64,000 bases of DNA from an uncultured Gammaproteobacteria bacterium (GCA_905479075.1 CAJQLA010000005.1:124001-188000), one strand, 5' to 3'. Shown: positions 16,972-26,005, counted from the stretch's first letter. Numbers and translations: made by a program. Notes: generated from the letters alone by a model not told the origin.

Positions 16972-18556
16972 GTGTGTTTTTTGCTGGTTGACTATTATCC
17001 GTATCGGGATAATCCAAGGTGTAATGCAAACCACGGCTTTCTTTGCGTTGTAATGCCGAATCAATGATTAATTCTGCCACATCCGCAATGTTTCGTAACT
17101 CTAATAAGTCGCTGCTGATATGGTGTTGACTATAATATTCGGCAATCTCTTGTTGTAATAATTGTAAACGTAGCTTGGCTTTATGTAAGCGACCATCGGT
17201 TCTTACTATGCCAACATAATCCCACATAAACCGCCGCAATTCATCCCAGTTATGGCTAATAGCAATAGCTTCTTTAGCAGGTTTAACTCTACTTTCATCC
17301 CATGCGGGGATAGCTGGAGTTTGTTTATCTAAAGGTAATTGAGTCTTAATATGGTTTGCTGCGGCTTGACCAAACACGAGACATTCCAATATGGAATTGC
17401 TCGCCATACGGTTGGCACCATGCAATCCGGTATGCGATGTTTCTCCTATGGCATATAAACCATTTACGTTTGTTCTGCCTTGCATATCAACATCAAGGCC
17501 ACCACATGTGTAATGTGCTGCTGGTACAACGGGGATAGGTTCGCGTGTCATATCAATGCCGAACTCAAGACAGCGTTTATGAATAGTAGGGAAGTGTTGT
17601 TCAATAAACGCTGGGGATTTGTGGCTTATATCTAGGTAAACACAATCATCACCTAAGCGTTTCATTTCATGGTCTATCGCTCTAGCAACAACGTCTCGTG
17701 GAGCAAGTTCCGCTTGAGGATGGAATTTATCCATAAATGGCTTGCCATCGGCAAGCAGCAGCTTAGCACCTTCACCGCGTAATGCTTCGCTAATCAAAAA
17801 TGATTTTGCTTTTGGGTGATATAAACAAGTAGGATGAAATTGAACAAACTCCATATTGGCGACCTTACAGCCAGCTCGCCAGCCCATAGCAATGCCATCA
17901 CCCGTAGATACATCAGGGTTACTGGTATAGAGATAAACCTTTCCTGCACCTCCTGTGGCCATGACTGTGATAGGTGCTGTGAAGGTTTGTACGGTATCAG
18001 ATTTGATGTCTAGGACATAACTACCTAAACACTGATTTTCTTGCTGGTGGCCAACTTGGCTGTCACTAGTTATAAGATCGATGCCAATATGAAAAGGAAA
18101 TAAGCTGATATTTGCATGCTGTTTTACTTTACTTAGTAGGGTCGTTTCTACTTCTCGGCCAGTTGCATCAGCAGAGTGGATAATACGGCGATGACTATGG
18201 CCACCTTCTTGTGTTAAATGATAAGTTTCAGAGGTGAGGCCATCTTTGGTAAACGAGACGCCTTGTTCGATGAGCCATTCAATATTTTCACGCGCGTGTT
18301 CTACGGTATATCGAACACAATAAGGATCACATAAACCTGCTCCCGCCAATATCGTGTCATTGATGTGTGACTCTATGGAGTCACATTGGTCTAGAACAAC
18401 CGATATACCTCCTTGTGCATAGAGAGACGCACTTTCTTCCAGTTGGTCCTTGGATATTACAGCGACTTTGCAATGATCAGCTAACTGTAACGCTAAAGAT
18501 AAACCAGCAGTACCACTGCCTATTATAAGAACTTCAAAGTGATAATTTTCAGTCAT
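16952..18556 (-). CDS. nadB: L-aspartate oxidase
   Basis: FAD enzyme that oxidises aspartate to iminoaspartate, the first step of de novo NAD synthesis. The 534-residue protein begins with the FAD motif VLIIGSGTAGLSLALQLA and has SLYAQGGISVVL, GGHSHRRIIHSADATG, FVQFHPTCLYH, RGEGAKLLLADG, HYTCGGLDVDMQGRTNVNGLYAIGE and LHGANRMASNSILE, all typical of NadB. The helical C-terminus contains YVGIVRTDGRLHKA. It diverges from rpoE, the gene order known from Escherichia and Pseudomonas. No nadA or nadC in the window. Confidence 0.97.
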   Translation of the reverse strand: MTENYHFEVLIIGSGTAGLSLALQLADHCKVAVISKDQLEESASLYAQGGISVVLDQCDSIESHINDTILAGAGLCDPYCVRYTVEHARENIEWLIEQGVSFTKDGLTSETYHLTQEGGHSHRRIIHSADATGREVETTLLSKVKQHANISLFPFHIGIDLITSDSQVGHQQENQCLGSYVLDIKSDTVQTFTAPITVMATGGAGKVYLYTSNPDVSTGDGIAMGWRAGCKVANMEFVQFHPTCLYHPKAKSFLISEALRGEGAKLLLADGKPFMDKFHPQAELAPRDVVARAIDHEMKRLGDDCVYLDISHKSPAFIEQHFPTIHKRCLEFGIDMTREPIPVVPAAHYTCGGLDVDMQGRTNVNGLYAIGETSHTGLHGANRMASNSILECLVFGQAAANHIKTQLPLDKQTPAIPAWDESRVKPAKEAIAISHNWDELRRFMWDYVGIVRTDGRLHKAKLRLQLLQQEIAEYYSQHHISSDLLELRNIADVAELIIDSALQRKESRGLHYTLDYPDTDNSQPAKNTLISGRS

Positions 18557-18590
18557 TAAAAATACGTAAATAAGTCCAATGTTAATGATA

Positions 18591-18649
18591 ATTTTTCAAG
18601 AAAACTCTTAGTAGATAGTGGTTAGTGAGCAAGTATTTTCTTGAAAAAT
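18591..18649. repeat. Perfect 14-base inverted repeat, 31-base spacer
   Basis: ATTTTTCAAGAAAA at 18591-18604 is the exact reverse complement of TTTTCTTGAAAAAT at 18636-18649. It lies 35 bases upstream of the nadB start. It could form a stem-loop in RNA or mark the ends of a small excised or inserted element; no T-run follows on either strand beyond the repeat itself. Confidence 0.75.
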
Positions 18650-18655
18650 GACTTT

Positions 18656-18690
18656 GCCAGTATAGCTCAGTGGATAGGGTTTTGTTGGGA
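18656..18690 (+). pseudogene. tRNA 5'-half-like relic
   Basis: GCCAGTATAGCTCAGTGGAT at 18656-18675 has the look of a tRNA start: a seven-base acceptor strand, TA at positions 8-9, then the GCTCAGTGGATAG D-arm. The D-stem does not close properly (GGGT instead of GAGC), and no anticodon stem, T-arm (GGTTCGAxTCC) or 3' acceptor strand follows. It is not a functional tRNA gene. Confidence 0.5.
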
Positions 18691-18815
18691 AAAAGTAATT
18701 ATTTAGTCGGCTTGAAAACGCATTGGTTTTTATAAAAAGTTAATCATTTTTTCAATGTTATCGTCTGATGGACTATTCATTTGTTAACAAAGGATGTATT
18801 TTTAGTTAGTATTTT

Positions 18816-18844
18816 GGAACAAAATTGAAACTCAACGGTCGTAT
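18816..18844 (+). promoter_or_regulatory. Sigma-E (RpoE)-type promoter of rpoE
   Basis: GGAACAA at 18816-18822 and TCGTAT at 18839-18844, exactly 16 bases apart, with ACGG before the TC. This fits the RpoE pattern (GGAACtt, 16 bases, TCtgA/TCnnA) and resembles the rpoH P3 promoter of E. coli. Transcription from here would make rpoE autoregulated. The leader to the ATG at 18898 is about 45 bases. Confidence 0.75.
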
Positions 18845-18897
18845 ATGCCAATCAATATAGATAATCTCCGGTTTGTCGGAGTACTTCGAGAAACAGG

Positions 18898-19479
18898 ATG
18901 AGTGTCGATAACGAACTAGTACTTCGTGTGCAGGAGGGTGATAAGAAAGCATTTGACGTGTTGATTATGAAATATCAACAAAGAATAGTGCATGTTATTA
19001 CAGGGTTTGTTCATGATCCAGTTGAGGCCTTAGATGTGGCACAAGAAACTTTTATAAAAGCGTATCGCGCTATTCCTAATTTTCGCGGTGATAGTGCCTT
19101 TTATACTTGGCTATATCGAATTGCAATTAATACTTCGAAAAATTACTTAACAGCGCGTGCACGCAGACCGCCAGCAACGGATGTGGATGCTGCTGATGCC
19201 ACTAATGTTTACGAAGCACCAGAACTAAAAGAGTTCGAGACACCAGAAAGTAGTATGTTGAGTAACGAGTTGGAACTGGTTATTCATCAAGCCATCGAAG
19301 GTTTACAAGAAGATACAGCGACAGCCATAAAGTTGAGAGAGCTCGAAGGTATGAGTTATGAGGAAATTTCTCAAGTAATGGAGTGTCCAATAGGTACTGT
19401 GCGATCACGAATTTTTCGTGCCCGTGAGGCGATAGATAAGAAAATACAAGAAGTGATGGGTGAGGGGGAGCAACGATGA
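18898..19479 (+). CDS. rpoE: RNA polymerase sigma-E factor (AlgU type)
   Basis: ECF sigma factor for cell-envelope stress. The 193-residue product has region 2 (DKKAFDVLIMKYQQRI and ALDVAQETFIKAYRAIPNFRGDSAFYTWLYRIAINTSKNYL) and region 4 (YEEISQVMECPIGTVRSRIFRAREAI) in full family form. It is followed by its anti-sigma factor with an ATGA overlap and then rseB, rseC and a DegP-type protease, as in Pseudomonas algU-mucABCD. A sigma-E-type promoter lies 54 bases upstream of the ATG. Confidence 0.98.
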   Translation: MSVDNELVLRVQEGDKKAFDVLIMKYQQRIVHVITGFVHDPVEALDVAQETFIKAYRAIPNFRGDSAFYTWLYRIAINTSKNYLTARARRPPATDVDAADATNVYEAPELKEFETPESSMLSNELELVIHQAIEGLQEDTATAIKLRELEGMSYEEISQVMECPIGTVRSRIFRAREAIDKKIQEVMGEGEQR

Positions 19480-20054
19480 CAATGAATGATTCCGAATTAT
19501 TGTCGGCGTTAGTTGATGGGGAGCTTGAAGGCGATGCGTTAGATCAGGCATTGCTACTGTTAAGCACCGATGATAAAGCGCGTGAACAGTTTCAACGTTT
19601 TCAAAGAGGTAGCGATTCACTGCGTGGTTATTCGATACCAGCACAAGCCATTGATTTATCGTCAAATATAGCTGCTGAAATCAGTAGTGATCAGGCATTT
19701 GATGTTAATGTGGAGAAAAGTAAGGAACCAAAAGCGAACGTGACTTTTATGCCACAATGGTTTTGGCAACAAGCCTTGGGTATGGCCATTGCCGCGTCAG
19801 TTGGGGCACTTGCCGTGGTGAGTGTGATGACGCAGCAACCACAATCTACGATAGATTCAATTCCTGTAATGGCCAATGTTGAAAATACAACCATTATGGC
19901 TGTTTCACACGAGCCTAAAACAAGTAATCGATGGACCGTCACTGAGCCTGAAGTACAAGACAGATTGAATACTTATTTACTCGATCATAATGAGTATGCA
20001 GGTGTTTCTGATGTCTTTTCTAATGCACGTGTTATTGCTTATGAAGTGGAGTAA
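19476..20054 (+). CDS. rseA: Anti-sigma-E factor RseA (MucA-like)
   Basis: Holds RpoE inactive at the inner membrane until cleaved by DegS and RseP. The 192-residue protein starts with the RseA N-terminal domain (ELLSALVDGELEGDALDQAL), has one transmembrane helix near residues 101-123 (QALGMAIAASVGALAVVSVM) and a periplasmic C-terminal domain of about 70 residues. The rpoE TGA overlaps its ATG; a second ATG two codons on is possible. The C-terminus ends ARVIAYEVE rather than the E. coli form, so the DegS-type cleavage site cannot be read off. Confidence 0.93.
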   Translation: MTMNDSELLSALVDGELEGDALDQALLLLSTDDKAREQFQRFQRGSDSLRGYSIPAQAIDLSSNIAAEISSDQAFDVNVEKSKEPKANVTFMPQWFWQQALGMAIAASVGALAVVSVMTQQPQSTIDSIPVMANVENTTIMAVSHEPKTSNRWTVTEPEVQDRLNTYLLDHNEYAGVSDVFSNARVIAYEVE

Positions 20055-20060
20055 TCAATA

Positions 20061-21032
20061 ATGCAGCAAATGCTTAGACTTGCTGTAGGTATATGTCTAG
20101 TTTTCTTTTCAATAACGGTAAAAGCTGATTCCGATGCTATGTCGTTACTTGAAAGGATGGTTACGGCAACTAAACAGCTCAATTATGACGGTGTGTTTAC
20201 CTATCAAACAGGCAATAAAGTACAAGCTATCCGAATCATCCATAAAGCGAATGAGAATGGCGAGGTTGAACGTCTTCTTTCCTTAGATGGTGCTGCGAGA
20301 GAGATGATCCGTACCGATGATATCGTGACATGCATTTTCCCTGAAGGTAAAAAAGTTAATGTTAACCGCAGGCCATTTGGTAGAGGTTTTCCAAGTGATT
20401 TACTAAGAAAATTGAAGTCGGCGACACCCTATTACAATGTTGCATTAGGAAAAGAAGGCCGGGTTGCTAACCGAATTGCGCAACAACTCGTGGTGACGCC
20501 AGTTGATAATGATCGTTATGGCTATCATCTTTGGGTGGATAAAGAGAGCGCTTTATTACTGCAGTCGGATTTATTAACAGAAAAAGGTGAAGTATTAGAA
20601 AAATTCTCTTTTTCTTCGGTTAATTTAGATATTGCCATTCCTGATGAGGCCTTAGCACCTGAAATGACAGGGCATCAGATGACATGGAACCGTGTCGAAA
20701 CAGTCGATCCAGATCTGATTGAAGATAAGGGGTCTGCATGGACAATCGGCTGGCTGCCGACGGGATATGGACTTGTTGCACAGCAACATAGACGTAAGAT
20801 GAGTAATAAGCATTTAGTTGAGCAACGCGTATATAGTGATGGCATGAGTTCTATTTCCGTTTTCATTGAGCCGGGTAGAACTAAACACGGTCACTTTAAA
20901 GGGCATTCTAAAATGGGTGCTGTGAACGCTTATGGCGCTGTGGTTGGAGATGATTTTGTAACCGTAGTCGGTCAAGCGCCTCAACATACAGTAGAGAAAA
21001 TAGGTCACTCTATTCATTTTTCTGGACAATAG
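20061..21032 (+). CDS. rseB: Sigma-E regulatory periplasmic protein RseB (MucB-like)
   Basis: Periplasmic protein that binds RseA and protects it from proteolysis until lipoprotein or LPS signals release it. The 323-residue product has a signal peptide (MLRLAVGICLVFFSITVKA), then a LolA-like N-terminal domain (LLERMVTATKQLNYDGVFTY) and the smaller C-terminal MucB/RseB domain from about residue 220 (WTIGWLPTGYGLVAQ). Six bases after rseA. Confidence 0.95.
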   Translation: MQQMLRLAVGICLVFFSITVKADSDAMSLLERMVTATKQLNYDGVFTYQTGNKVQAIRIIHKANENGEVERLLSLDGAAREMIRTDDIVTCIFPEGKKVNVNRRPFGRGFPSDLLRKLKSATPYYNVALGKEGRVANRIAQQLVVTPVDNDRYGYHLWVDKESALLLQSDLLTEKGEVLEKFSFSSVNLDIAIPDEALAPEMTGHQMTWNRVETVDPDLIEDKGSAWTIGWLPTGYGLVAQQHRRKMSNKHLVEQRVYSDGMSSISVFIEPGRTKHGHFKGHSKMGAVNAYGAVVGDDFVTVVGQAPQHTVEKIGHSIHFSGQ

Positions 21033-21034
21033 AC

Positions 21035-21460
21035 ATGCTTTACCAACGTGCTACAGTTGTCGAAATTAATGATCGTACGATCAGCCTTGAAGTAGAAAGA
21101 CAATCTACTTGTGGTCAATGTCAACTTAAGAAGGGTTGTGGAACAGGCCTATTAGCAGAACATGTGGGCAAACGTTTTTCACGAATTGTCATTGATAAAA
21201 CTACAGAAGTAACTCCTAGTCAACAAGTTAATTTAGCTATTCCAGAACAAAGCCTATTACAAGGTGCTGCATTAATGTATTTGTTGCCATTATTGTCTAT
21301 GTTGTTGTTTGCTGTTGTTGCTAGATGGCTAGGGTTTAATTCTATTGCAGAAATTATATTAGGGCTATTAGGCCTATCTTGTGGCTTTACAGTTGTTAGA
21401 AAATTTATAGAAAGTAGAAAAGTAGGCTTTAAAGCCAAGCTTGTCGAGGAGAAAGAATGA
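21035..21460 (+). CDS. rseC: RseC/MucC family regulator
   Basis: Inner-membrane protein of 141 residues. The N-terminal part has four cysteines (STCGQCQLKKGCGTG), typical of RseC and possibly a metal or redox site. Two transmembrane helices follow (ALMYLLPLLSMLLFAVVARW and IILGLLGLSCGFTVV). RseC has been linked to sigma-E control and to reduction of SoxR; its exact job is unclear. Two bases after rseB, and its stop overlaps the protease start in ATGA. Confidence 0.93.
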   Translation: MLYQRATVVEINDRTISLEVERQSTCGQCQLKKGCGTGLLAEHVGKRFSRIVIDKTTEVTPSQQVNLAIPEQSLLQGAALMYLLPLLSMLLFAVVARWLGFNSIAEIILGLLGLSCGFTVVRKFIESRKVGFKAKLVEEKE

Positions 21461-22893
21461 AACAAAATAAAATGTGGGCTACTTTTGTTTTAGCGTTGTT
21501 TGTAGGATCACTTTTTAGTGTCAATGTGCAAGCACGGGGTTTGCCTGAGTTTACAGAATTAGTGTCAGAAAATAGTGCGGCTGTGATTAATATTAGTACG
21601 ACTAAAAATGTTAAGCGTCGTCAAATGCCAGGCTTACCTCCAGGTATGCAATTACCAGAAGGTACACCTTTTGATGATTTGTTTAAGCATTTCTTTGATG
21701 GCCAACCAGGCCAAGGTGGTTCAGGTACGTATGAAACGCATTCATTAGGCTCTGGTTTCGTTTTATCCTCAGATGGTTATATTTTGACTAATCATCATGT
21801 CATTAAGGATGCGGATGAGATTATTGTTCGTTTTAATGACCGTAATGAGTTAGAAGCTAAAGTGTTAGGTAGTGATGAAAGAAGCGATATAGCACTATTA
21901 AAAGTGCAAGCGACTGGACTGAAAGCCGTTAAATTGGGAGACTCTACTAAACTTAAAGTGGGTGAATGGGTACTGGCTATAGGTTCACCATTTGGTTTTG
22001 ATTCTTCAGCTACAGCTGGGATTGTCAGTGCGCTTGGCCGTAATTTACCGAGCGATAACTATGTGCCTTTCATACAAACTGATGTGGCTATTAATCCAGG
22101 GAATTCGGGTGGTCCATTATTCAATATGAACGGTGAAGTTATAGGGATTAACTCACAGATCTATAGCAGAACGGGTGGTTTTATGGGAGTGTCTTTCGCC
22201 ATTCCGATGGATGTGGTGATGGATGTAGCCAATCAAATAAAAGAGCAAGGCTATGTGAGCCGAGGTTGGTTAGGGGTTGTTATTCAAAATGTCACGCGTG
22301 AGTTAGCAGAATCATTTGGCCTGAAAAAACCTGAAGGTGCACTTGTTTCAAGAGTAATGCCTGGAAGCCCAGCAGAGAAGGCAGGTATCAAAGCGGGCGA
22401 TATCATTCTTAAATATAATGGAAAAGCGGTAGGTACTTCTTCTGGTCTTCCTCCGTTAGTTGGGAGAACTAAGATAGGTGATTCCGTGCCTGTATTGGTC
22501 ATGCGCGACAAGAAAAAACAAACGCTCAATGTCATTATAGAAAAATTAGCAGACGAAGCTAAAGTGATTAAAACCAGTGGTCCAGCATCAAAAAAATTAT
22601 TTGATCAAGGTTTAGCTGTTGAAGTAGCGGATCTCACCGATGAGTTACGTGAAGCTCAAGATATTGAAGCAGGTGGGGTACGGATACTAAATGTTGAAGC
22701 TGGTGCAGCTAGTAAAGCTGGTATGCGTAAAGGTGACATTATTATGAGCCTGGATAATGAGAAAATTAAAGATAGTGAACATTTCTTAGCTGTTGCTAAA
22801 GCCTTGGAGAAAGGTAAAGCTATTCCAGTGTTAGTGCAGCGTGGCCAGAGTGCGCTTTTCTTAGCAGTACGTATTGAGAAAACTGATAAGTAA
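21457..22893 (+). CDS. mucD: Periplasmic serine protease MucD/DegP
   Basis: HtrA-family protease that removes misfolded envelope proteins. The 478-residue product has a signal peptide (WATFVLALFVGSLFSVNVQA), the catalytic triad His in ILTNHHVIKDA, Asp in ERSDIALLKV and Ser in INPGNSGGPLF, then two PDZ domains (about 280-370 and 385-475; GWLGVVIQNVTRELAESFG and GVRILNVEAGAASKAGMRKGD). As last gene of the rpoE operon it corresponds to mucD of Pseudomonas. A strong terminator follows 81 bases downstream. Confidence 0.96.
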   Translation: MKQNKMWATFVLALFVGSLFSVNVQARGLPEFTELVSENSAAVINISTTKNVKRRQMPGLPPGMQLPEGTPFDDLFKHFFDGQPGQGGSGTYETHSLGSGFVLSSDGYILTNHHVIKDADEIIVRFNDRNELEAKVLGSDERSDIALLKVQATGLKAVKLGDSTKLKVGEWVLAIGSPFGFDSSATAGIVSALGRNLPSDNYVPFIQTDVAINPGNSGGPLFNMNGEVIGINSQIYSRTGGFMGVSFAIPMDVVMDVANQIKEQGYVSRGWLGVVIQNVTRELAESFGLKKPEGALVSRVMPGSPAEKAGIKAGDIILKYNGKAVGTSSGLPPLVGRTKIGDSVPVLVMRDKKKQTLNVIIEKLADEAKVIKTSGPASKKLFDQGLAVEVADLTDELREAQDIEAGGVRILNVEAGAASKAGMRKGDIIMSLDNEKIKDSEHFLAVAKALEKGKAIPVLVQRGQSALFLAVRIEKTDK

Positions 22894-22909
22894 GGTGTTT
22901 GACAGTTAA

Positions 22910-22938
22910 TTAGCATTGATGCACGACAGCAATATAGT
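22910..22938 (+). promoter_or_regulatory. Possible lepA promoter upstream of the terminator hairpin
   Basis: TTAGCA (22910-22915) and TATAGT (22933-22938) are 17 bases apart. A perfect TTGACA at 22899-22904 has no matching -10. If this pair is used, the lepA leader of about 90 bases would contain the hairpin at 22975-23006, an attenuator-like layout. Confidence 0.3.
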
Positions 22939-22974
22939 TTTGCAGTAAAATCTATCAGTTAGACAGACATAAGT

Positions 22975-23006
22975 CGGCCGGAACGTTTTGTTCCGGCCGT
23001 TTTTTT
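22975..23006 (+). terminator. Strong Rho-independent terminator after mucD
   Basis: CGGCCGGAA pairs with TTCCGGCCG (9-bp GC-rich stem, seven-base loop CGTTTTG) and is followed by seven T. It ends the rpoE-mucD operon. It stands only 30 bases before the lepA start, so it may also act on transcripts that enter lepA. Confidence 0.9.
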
Positions 23007-23035
23007 ACTATTGCAAGGTGACGAACTCTTCAAAT

Positions 23036-24829
23036 ATGGATCATATCCGTAACTTTTCTATTATTGCCCATATTGATCACGGTAAATCGACGATTGCCGA
23101 TCGCTTTATTCAAGTTTGTGGTGGTTTGACTGAGCGTGAAATGTCTTCACAAGTGCTTGATTCAATGGATATTGAACGTGAACGAGGTATCACGATTAAG
23201 GCGCAAAGTGTGTCCTTGGACTACCACGCACGCAATGGTGAAACCTATCACCTCAATTTTATTGATACACCAGGCCATGTTGATTTTTCTTATGAAGTAT
23301 CACGATCATTAGCTGCCTGTGAGGGAGCATTACTGGTGGTTGATGCCGCGCAAGGTGTCGAAGCGCAAAGTGTAGCCAATTGCTATACGGCTATAGATTT
23401 GGATTTAGAAGTACTCCCTGTTCTTAATAAAATAGATTTACCTTCTGCTGAACCCGAACGAGTTGCACAAGAAATTGAAGATATTATTGGTGTTGATGCC
23501 CTCGATGCGGTGCAATGTAGTGCAAAAACAGGACTTGGAATCGAAGACCTTTTAGAAGCATTAGTTGAACGAATTCCAGCACCCAGTGGGGATGCAGATG
23601 GAGCCTTAAAAGCCCTTATTATTGATTCTTGGTTTGATAGTTATGTTGGCGTGATCTCCTTAGTACGTATCATGCAAGGTTCAATCAAAACACGAGATAA
23701 GATTAAGGTGATGTCGACGGGACATGAATATCAAGTTGAACAAGTGGGTGTTTTTACCCCGAAGAGAACTAAACGTGATCAATTATTTTGTGGTGAAGTG
23801 GGTTATGTAATATCAGGTGTTAAAGATATAGATGGTGCACCGGTAGGGGATACCTTAACGCATTCCCATCATGGCGCAACAGAGATGTTGCCTGGTTTTA
23901 AGTCTGCGACACCCCAGGTTTATGCGGGTATTTTCCCTGTTAGCTCTGATGATTTTGAAGGGCTTCGAGAGGCTTTAGGAAAGTTAAGGTTAAATGATGC
24001 GGCCCTATTCTTTGAACCTGAAAATTCACAAGCCCTGGGCTTCGGCTTTCGCTGTGGTTTTCTCGGGTTATTACATATGGAAATCATCCAAGAGCGCTTA
24101 GAGCGCGAATATGATCTTGATTTGATTACTACTGCCCCAACGGTTGTTTTTGAGGTGCTGTCAACAAAAGGTGAAGTTCTAAAGATAGAAAACCCCGCTT
24201 TACTCCCGGACGTGGGTACGATTGATGAAGTTCGTGAACCTATTGTCATTGCAGATATTTTAGTGCCACAAGAACACTTGGGTGCAGTGATAACCTTGTG
24301 TGTCGAAAAACGTGGTGTTCAAAAGTCGATGCAATATGTAGGTAAGCAAGTATCACTTAGTTATGAAATTCCAATGAACGAAGTCGTGATTGATTTTTTT
24401 GATCGGATTAAATCAGTTAGTCGAGGCTATGCTTCGTTGGATTATCACTTTATTCGTTTTCAACAGGCTGATTTGGTTAAATTGGATGTTTTAATTAACG
24501 GGGAACGTGTTGACGCTTTGTCAATGATCGTTCATCGAGAACAAAGCCTGTCACGCGGGCGAGACCTTGTTGAAAAAATGAAAGAGTTAATACCGAGGCA
24601 AATGTTCGATATCGCTATTCAAGCAGCCATTGGTGGTCATATTATTTCTCGGTCAACTGTGAAAGCGATGCGTAAAAATGTATTAGCAAAATGCTATGGT
24701 GGTGATGTTTCACGGAAGCGTAAATTGCTAGAAAAACAAAAAAAAGGTAAGAAGAGAATGAAGTCAATAGGTAAAGTTGATGTCCCTCAAGAGGCATTTT
24801 TAGCCGTTTTACAGCTTTCAAAGAAATAG
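23036..24829 (+). CDS. lepA: Elongation factor 4 (LepA)
   Basis: Ribosome-bound GTPase that acts on stalled or misassembled ribosomes. ATG 23036 gives 597 residues beginning [20 protein letters not shown], the invariant LepA start with the G1 motif; the frame is open further upstream (22988) but those codons cross the terminator and are unlike the family. G2 RGITIK, G3 DTPGHVDF and G4 NKID follow, and the C-terminus has [20 protein letters not shown]. No convincing SD. It heads the lepA-lepB-rnc-era-recO-pdxJ-acpS string. Confidence 0.97.
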   Translation: MDHIRNFSIIAHIDHGKSTIADRFIQVCGGLTEREMSSQVLDSMDIERERGITIKAQSVSLDYHARNGETYHLNFIDTPGHVDFSYEVSRSLAACEGALLVVDAAQGVEAQSVANCYTAIDLDLEVLPVLNKIDLPSAEPERVAQEIEDIIGVDALDAVQCSAKTGLGIEDLLEALVERIPAPSGDADGALKALIIDSWFDSYVGVISLVRIMQGSIKTRDKIKVMSTGHEYQVEQVGVFTPKRTKRDQLFCGEVGYVISGVKDIDGAPVGDTLTHSHHGATEMLPGFKSATPQVYAGIFPVSSDDFEGLREALGKLRLNDAALFFEPENSQALGFGFRCGFLGLLHMEIIQERLEREYDLDLITTAPTVVFEVLSTKGEVLKIENPALLPDVGTIDEVREPIVIADILVPQEHLGAVITLCVEKRGVQKSMQYVGKQVSLSYEIPMNEVVIDFFDRIKSVSRGYASLDYHFIRFQQADLVKLDVLINGERVDALSMIVHREQSLSRGRDLVEKMKELIPRQMFDIAIQAAIGGHIISRSTVKAMRKNVLAKCYGGDVSRKRKLLEKQKKGKKRMKSIGKVDVPQEAFLAVLQLSKK

Positions 24830-24846
24830 TAAAAGGATAAAGGACA

Positions 24847-25614
24847 GTGAGTTTTCCAGCATTTATGCTCAGTCTAGTTGTCATAACAGGATTGATTTGG
24901 TTATTAGATAAATTAGTATTAGCACCTAAACGTGCAAGTAACCAGGCTGAGCCCCTGTTTGTCGAATACGCTAAATCTTTTTTCCCCATTATTTTAGCCG
25001 TACTTGTTATACGATCTTTTATCGCAGAACCGTTTCGTATACCATCAGCTTCAATGGTGCCGACATTGCATATCGGTGACTTTATTTTAGTGAATAAGTT
25101 TTCTTATGGACTTCGTTTGCCTGTAACTAATACTAAAATAATTGAGATGGAACAACCTAAGCGTGGAGATGTGGTTGTTTTTCGCTATCCACCTAAACCT
25201 GGAATTGATTATATTAAGCGTGTTGTAGGTTTGCCAGGTGATAGAGTGGGGTATTTTAATAAAACCATTTATATTAACGGTGAAGCAATAAGACAAGATG
25301 AACATGAAAAAACAGTTGAGCACTTAGGTATAGTGCCAACAAGTCATACTCTAAAATATGAACATTTAGGAGCACTTGGACATCAAATTGCTTTAGCACC
25401 TAACATGCAAAGAAAAGAAGTCGATATTATTATTCCTGAAGGTGAATATTTTGTGATGGGTGATAACCGTGATAATAGTAGCGATAGTCGCTTTTGGGGA
25501 ACAGTGCCGGAGAAAAATTTAGTCGGAAAAGCATTTTATATATGGATGAGTTGGGATTGTAATGTGAGCTGGGCTTGTATTGCATGGAACAGGTTAGGCA
25601 ATTCAATTAACTAA
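24847..25614 (+). CDS. lepB: Signal peptidase I
   Basis: Inner-membrane protease that removes signal peptides from exported proteins. Start is GTG 24847 with AGGA upstream. Two transmembrane helices (about 4-22 and 45-60) precede the catalytic Ser69 in RIPSASMVPTL; the Lys of the dyad is in YIKRVVGLPGDRVGY and the GDNRDNSSDSRFWG box is complete. The 255 residues are shorter than E. coli (324), lacking its large insertion. It is 17 bases after lepA. Confidence 0.96.
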   Translation: MSFPAFMLSLVVITGLIWLLDKLVLAPKRASNQAEPLFVEYAKSFFPIILAVLVIRSFIAEPFRIPSASMVPTLHIGDFILVNKFSYGLRLPVTNTKIIEMEQPKRGDVVVFRYPPKPGIDYIKRVVGLPGDRVGYFNKTIYINGEAIRQDEHEKTVEHLGIVPTSHTLKYEHLGALGHQIALAPNMQRKEVDIIIPEGEYFVMGDNRDNSSDSRFWGTVPEKNLVGKAFYIWMSWDCNVSWACIAWNRLGNSIN

Positions 25615-25627
25615 AAGGGTTTTTGAT

Positions 25628-26005
25628 ATGAAAAAACAAGCTGGAATGACACTGATTGGCTGGGTCTTGGTGTTGGGGATTATTGCTTTTTTTGCCACGT
25701 TAGCTATGCGTCTTATTCCCATGTACCAAGAGTATTATGGAGTGTTGCAAATTATGGATGGTATGAAAACTGAGCTCAAGAATAATAGAATGGGTAAGAA
25801 CGAGACTTTGCTTATGCTGTACAAACGTTTCGATACTGGCTATATCTTCAGTGTTAAAGAAGATAATATCGAAATTTCTCGTGGTAAGAATAATGTACAA
25901 GTGACCAAAATAGCGATTGATTATGAAGTTCGTAAACCCTTTATCGCTCAAATTGATTTAATTGGACATTTCCAAACTGAAATAGATGTGGAACAAGAAA
26001 AGTAA
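25628..26005 (+). CDS. DUF4845 family membrane protein
   Basis: A 125-residue protein whose N-terminus, MKKQAGMTLIGWVLVLGIIAFFATLAM, looks like a prepilin-type hydrophobic helix, followed by a small periplasmic domain. Proteins of this type, DUF4845, are commonly encoded between lepB and rnc in gamma- and betaproteobacteria; their role is unknown. The reading frame ends exactly where rnc begins (TAA at 26003-26005, ATG 26006). The E-less pilin motif makes a true type IV pilin unlikely. Confidence 0.85.
   Translation: MKKQAGMTLIGWVLVLGIIAFFATLAMRLIPMYQEYYGVLQIMDGMKTELKNNRMGKNETLLMLYKRFDTGYIFSVKEDNIEISRGKNNVQVTKIAIDYEVRKPFIAQIDLIGHFQTEIDVEQEK

Larger units (their letters stand above)
18557..18897. 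other. Gene-free nadB-rpoE divergent region
   Basis: 341 bases without a credible gene. It holds, from left to right: a perfect 14-base inverted repeat (18591-18649), a tRNA 5'-half-like sequence (18656-18690), an AT-rich stretch with nothing recognisable (about 18691-18815), a sigma-E-type promoter (18816-18844) and a small leader hairpin CTCCG/CGGAG (18866-18881) before rpoE. Confidence 0.8.

Noticed and set aside
18656-18730. A functional tRNA gene in the nadB-rpoE gap
   Set aside because: No anticodon stem, T-arm or 3' acceptor strand can be found, and the D-stem is mispaired.
22988-23035. Upstream extension of lepA to 22988
   Set aside because: It would begin within the terminator hairpin, and its 16 residues are unlike any LepA N-terminus. 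ATG 23036 gives the invariant MDHIRNFSI start.
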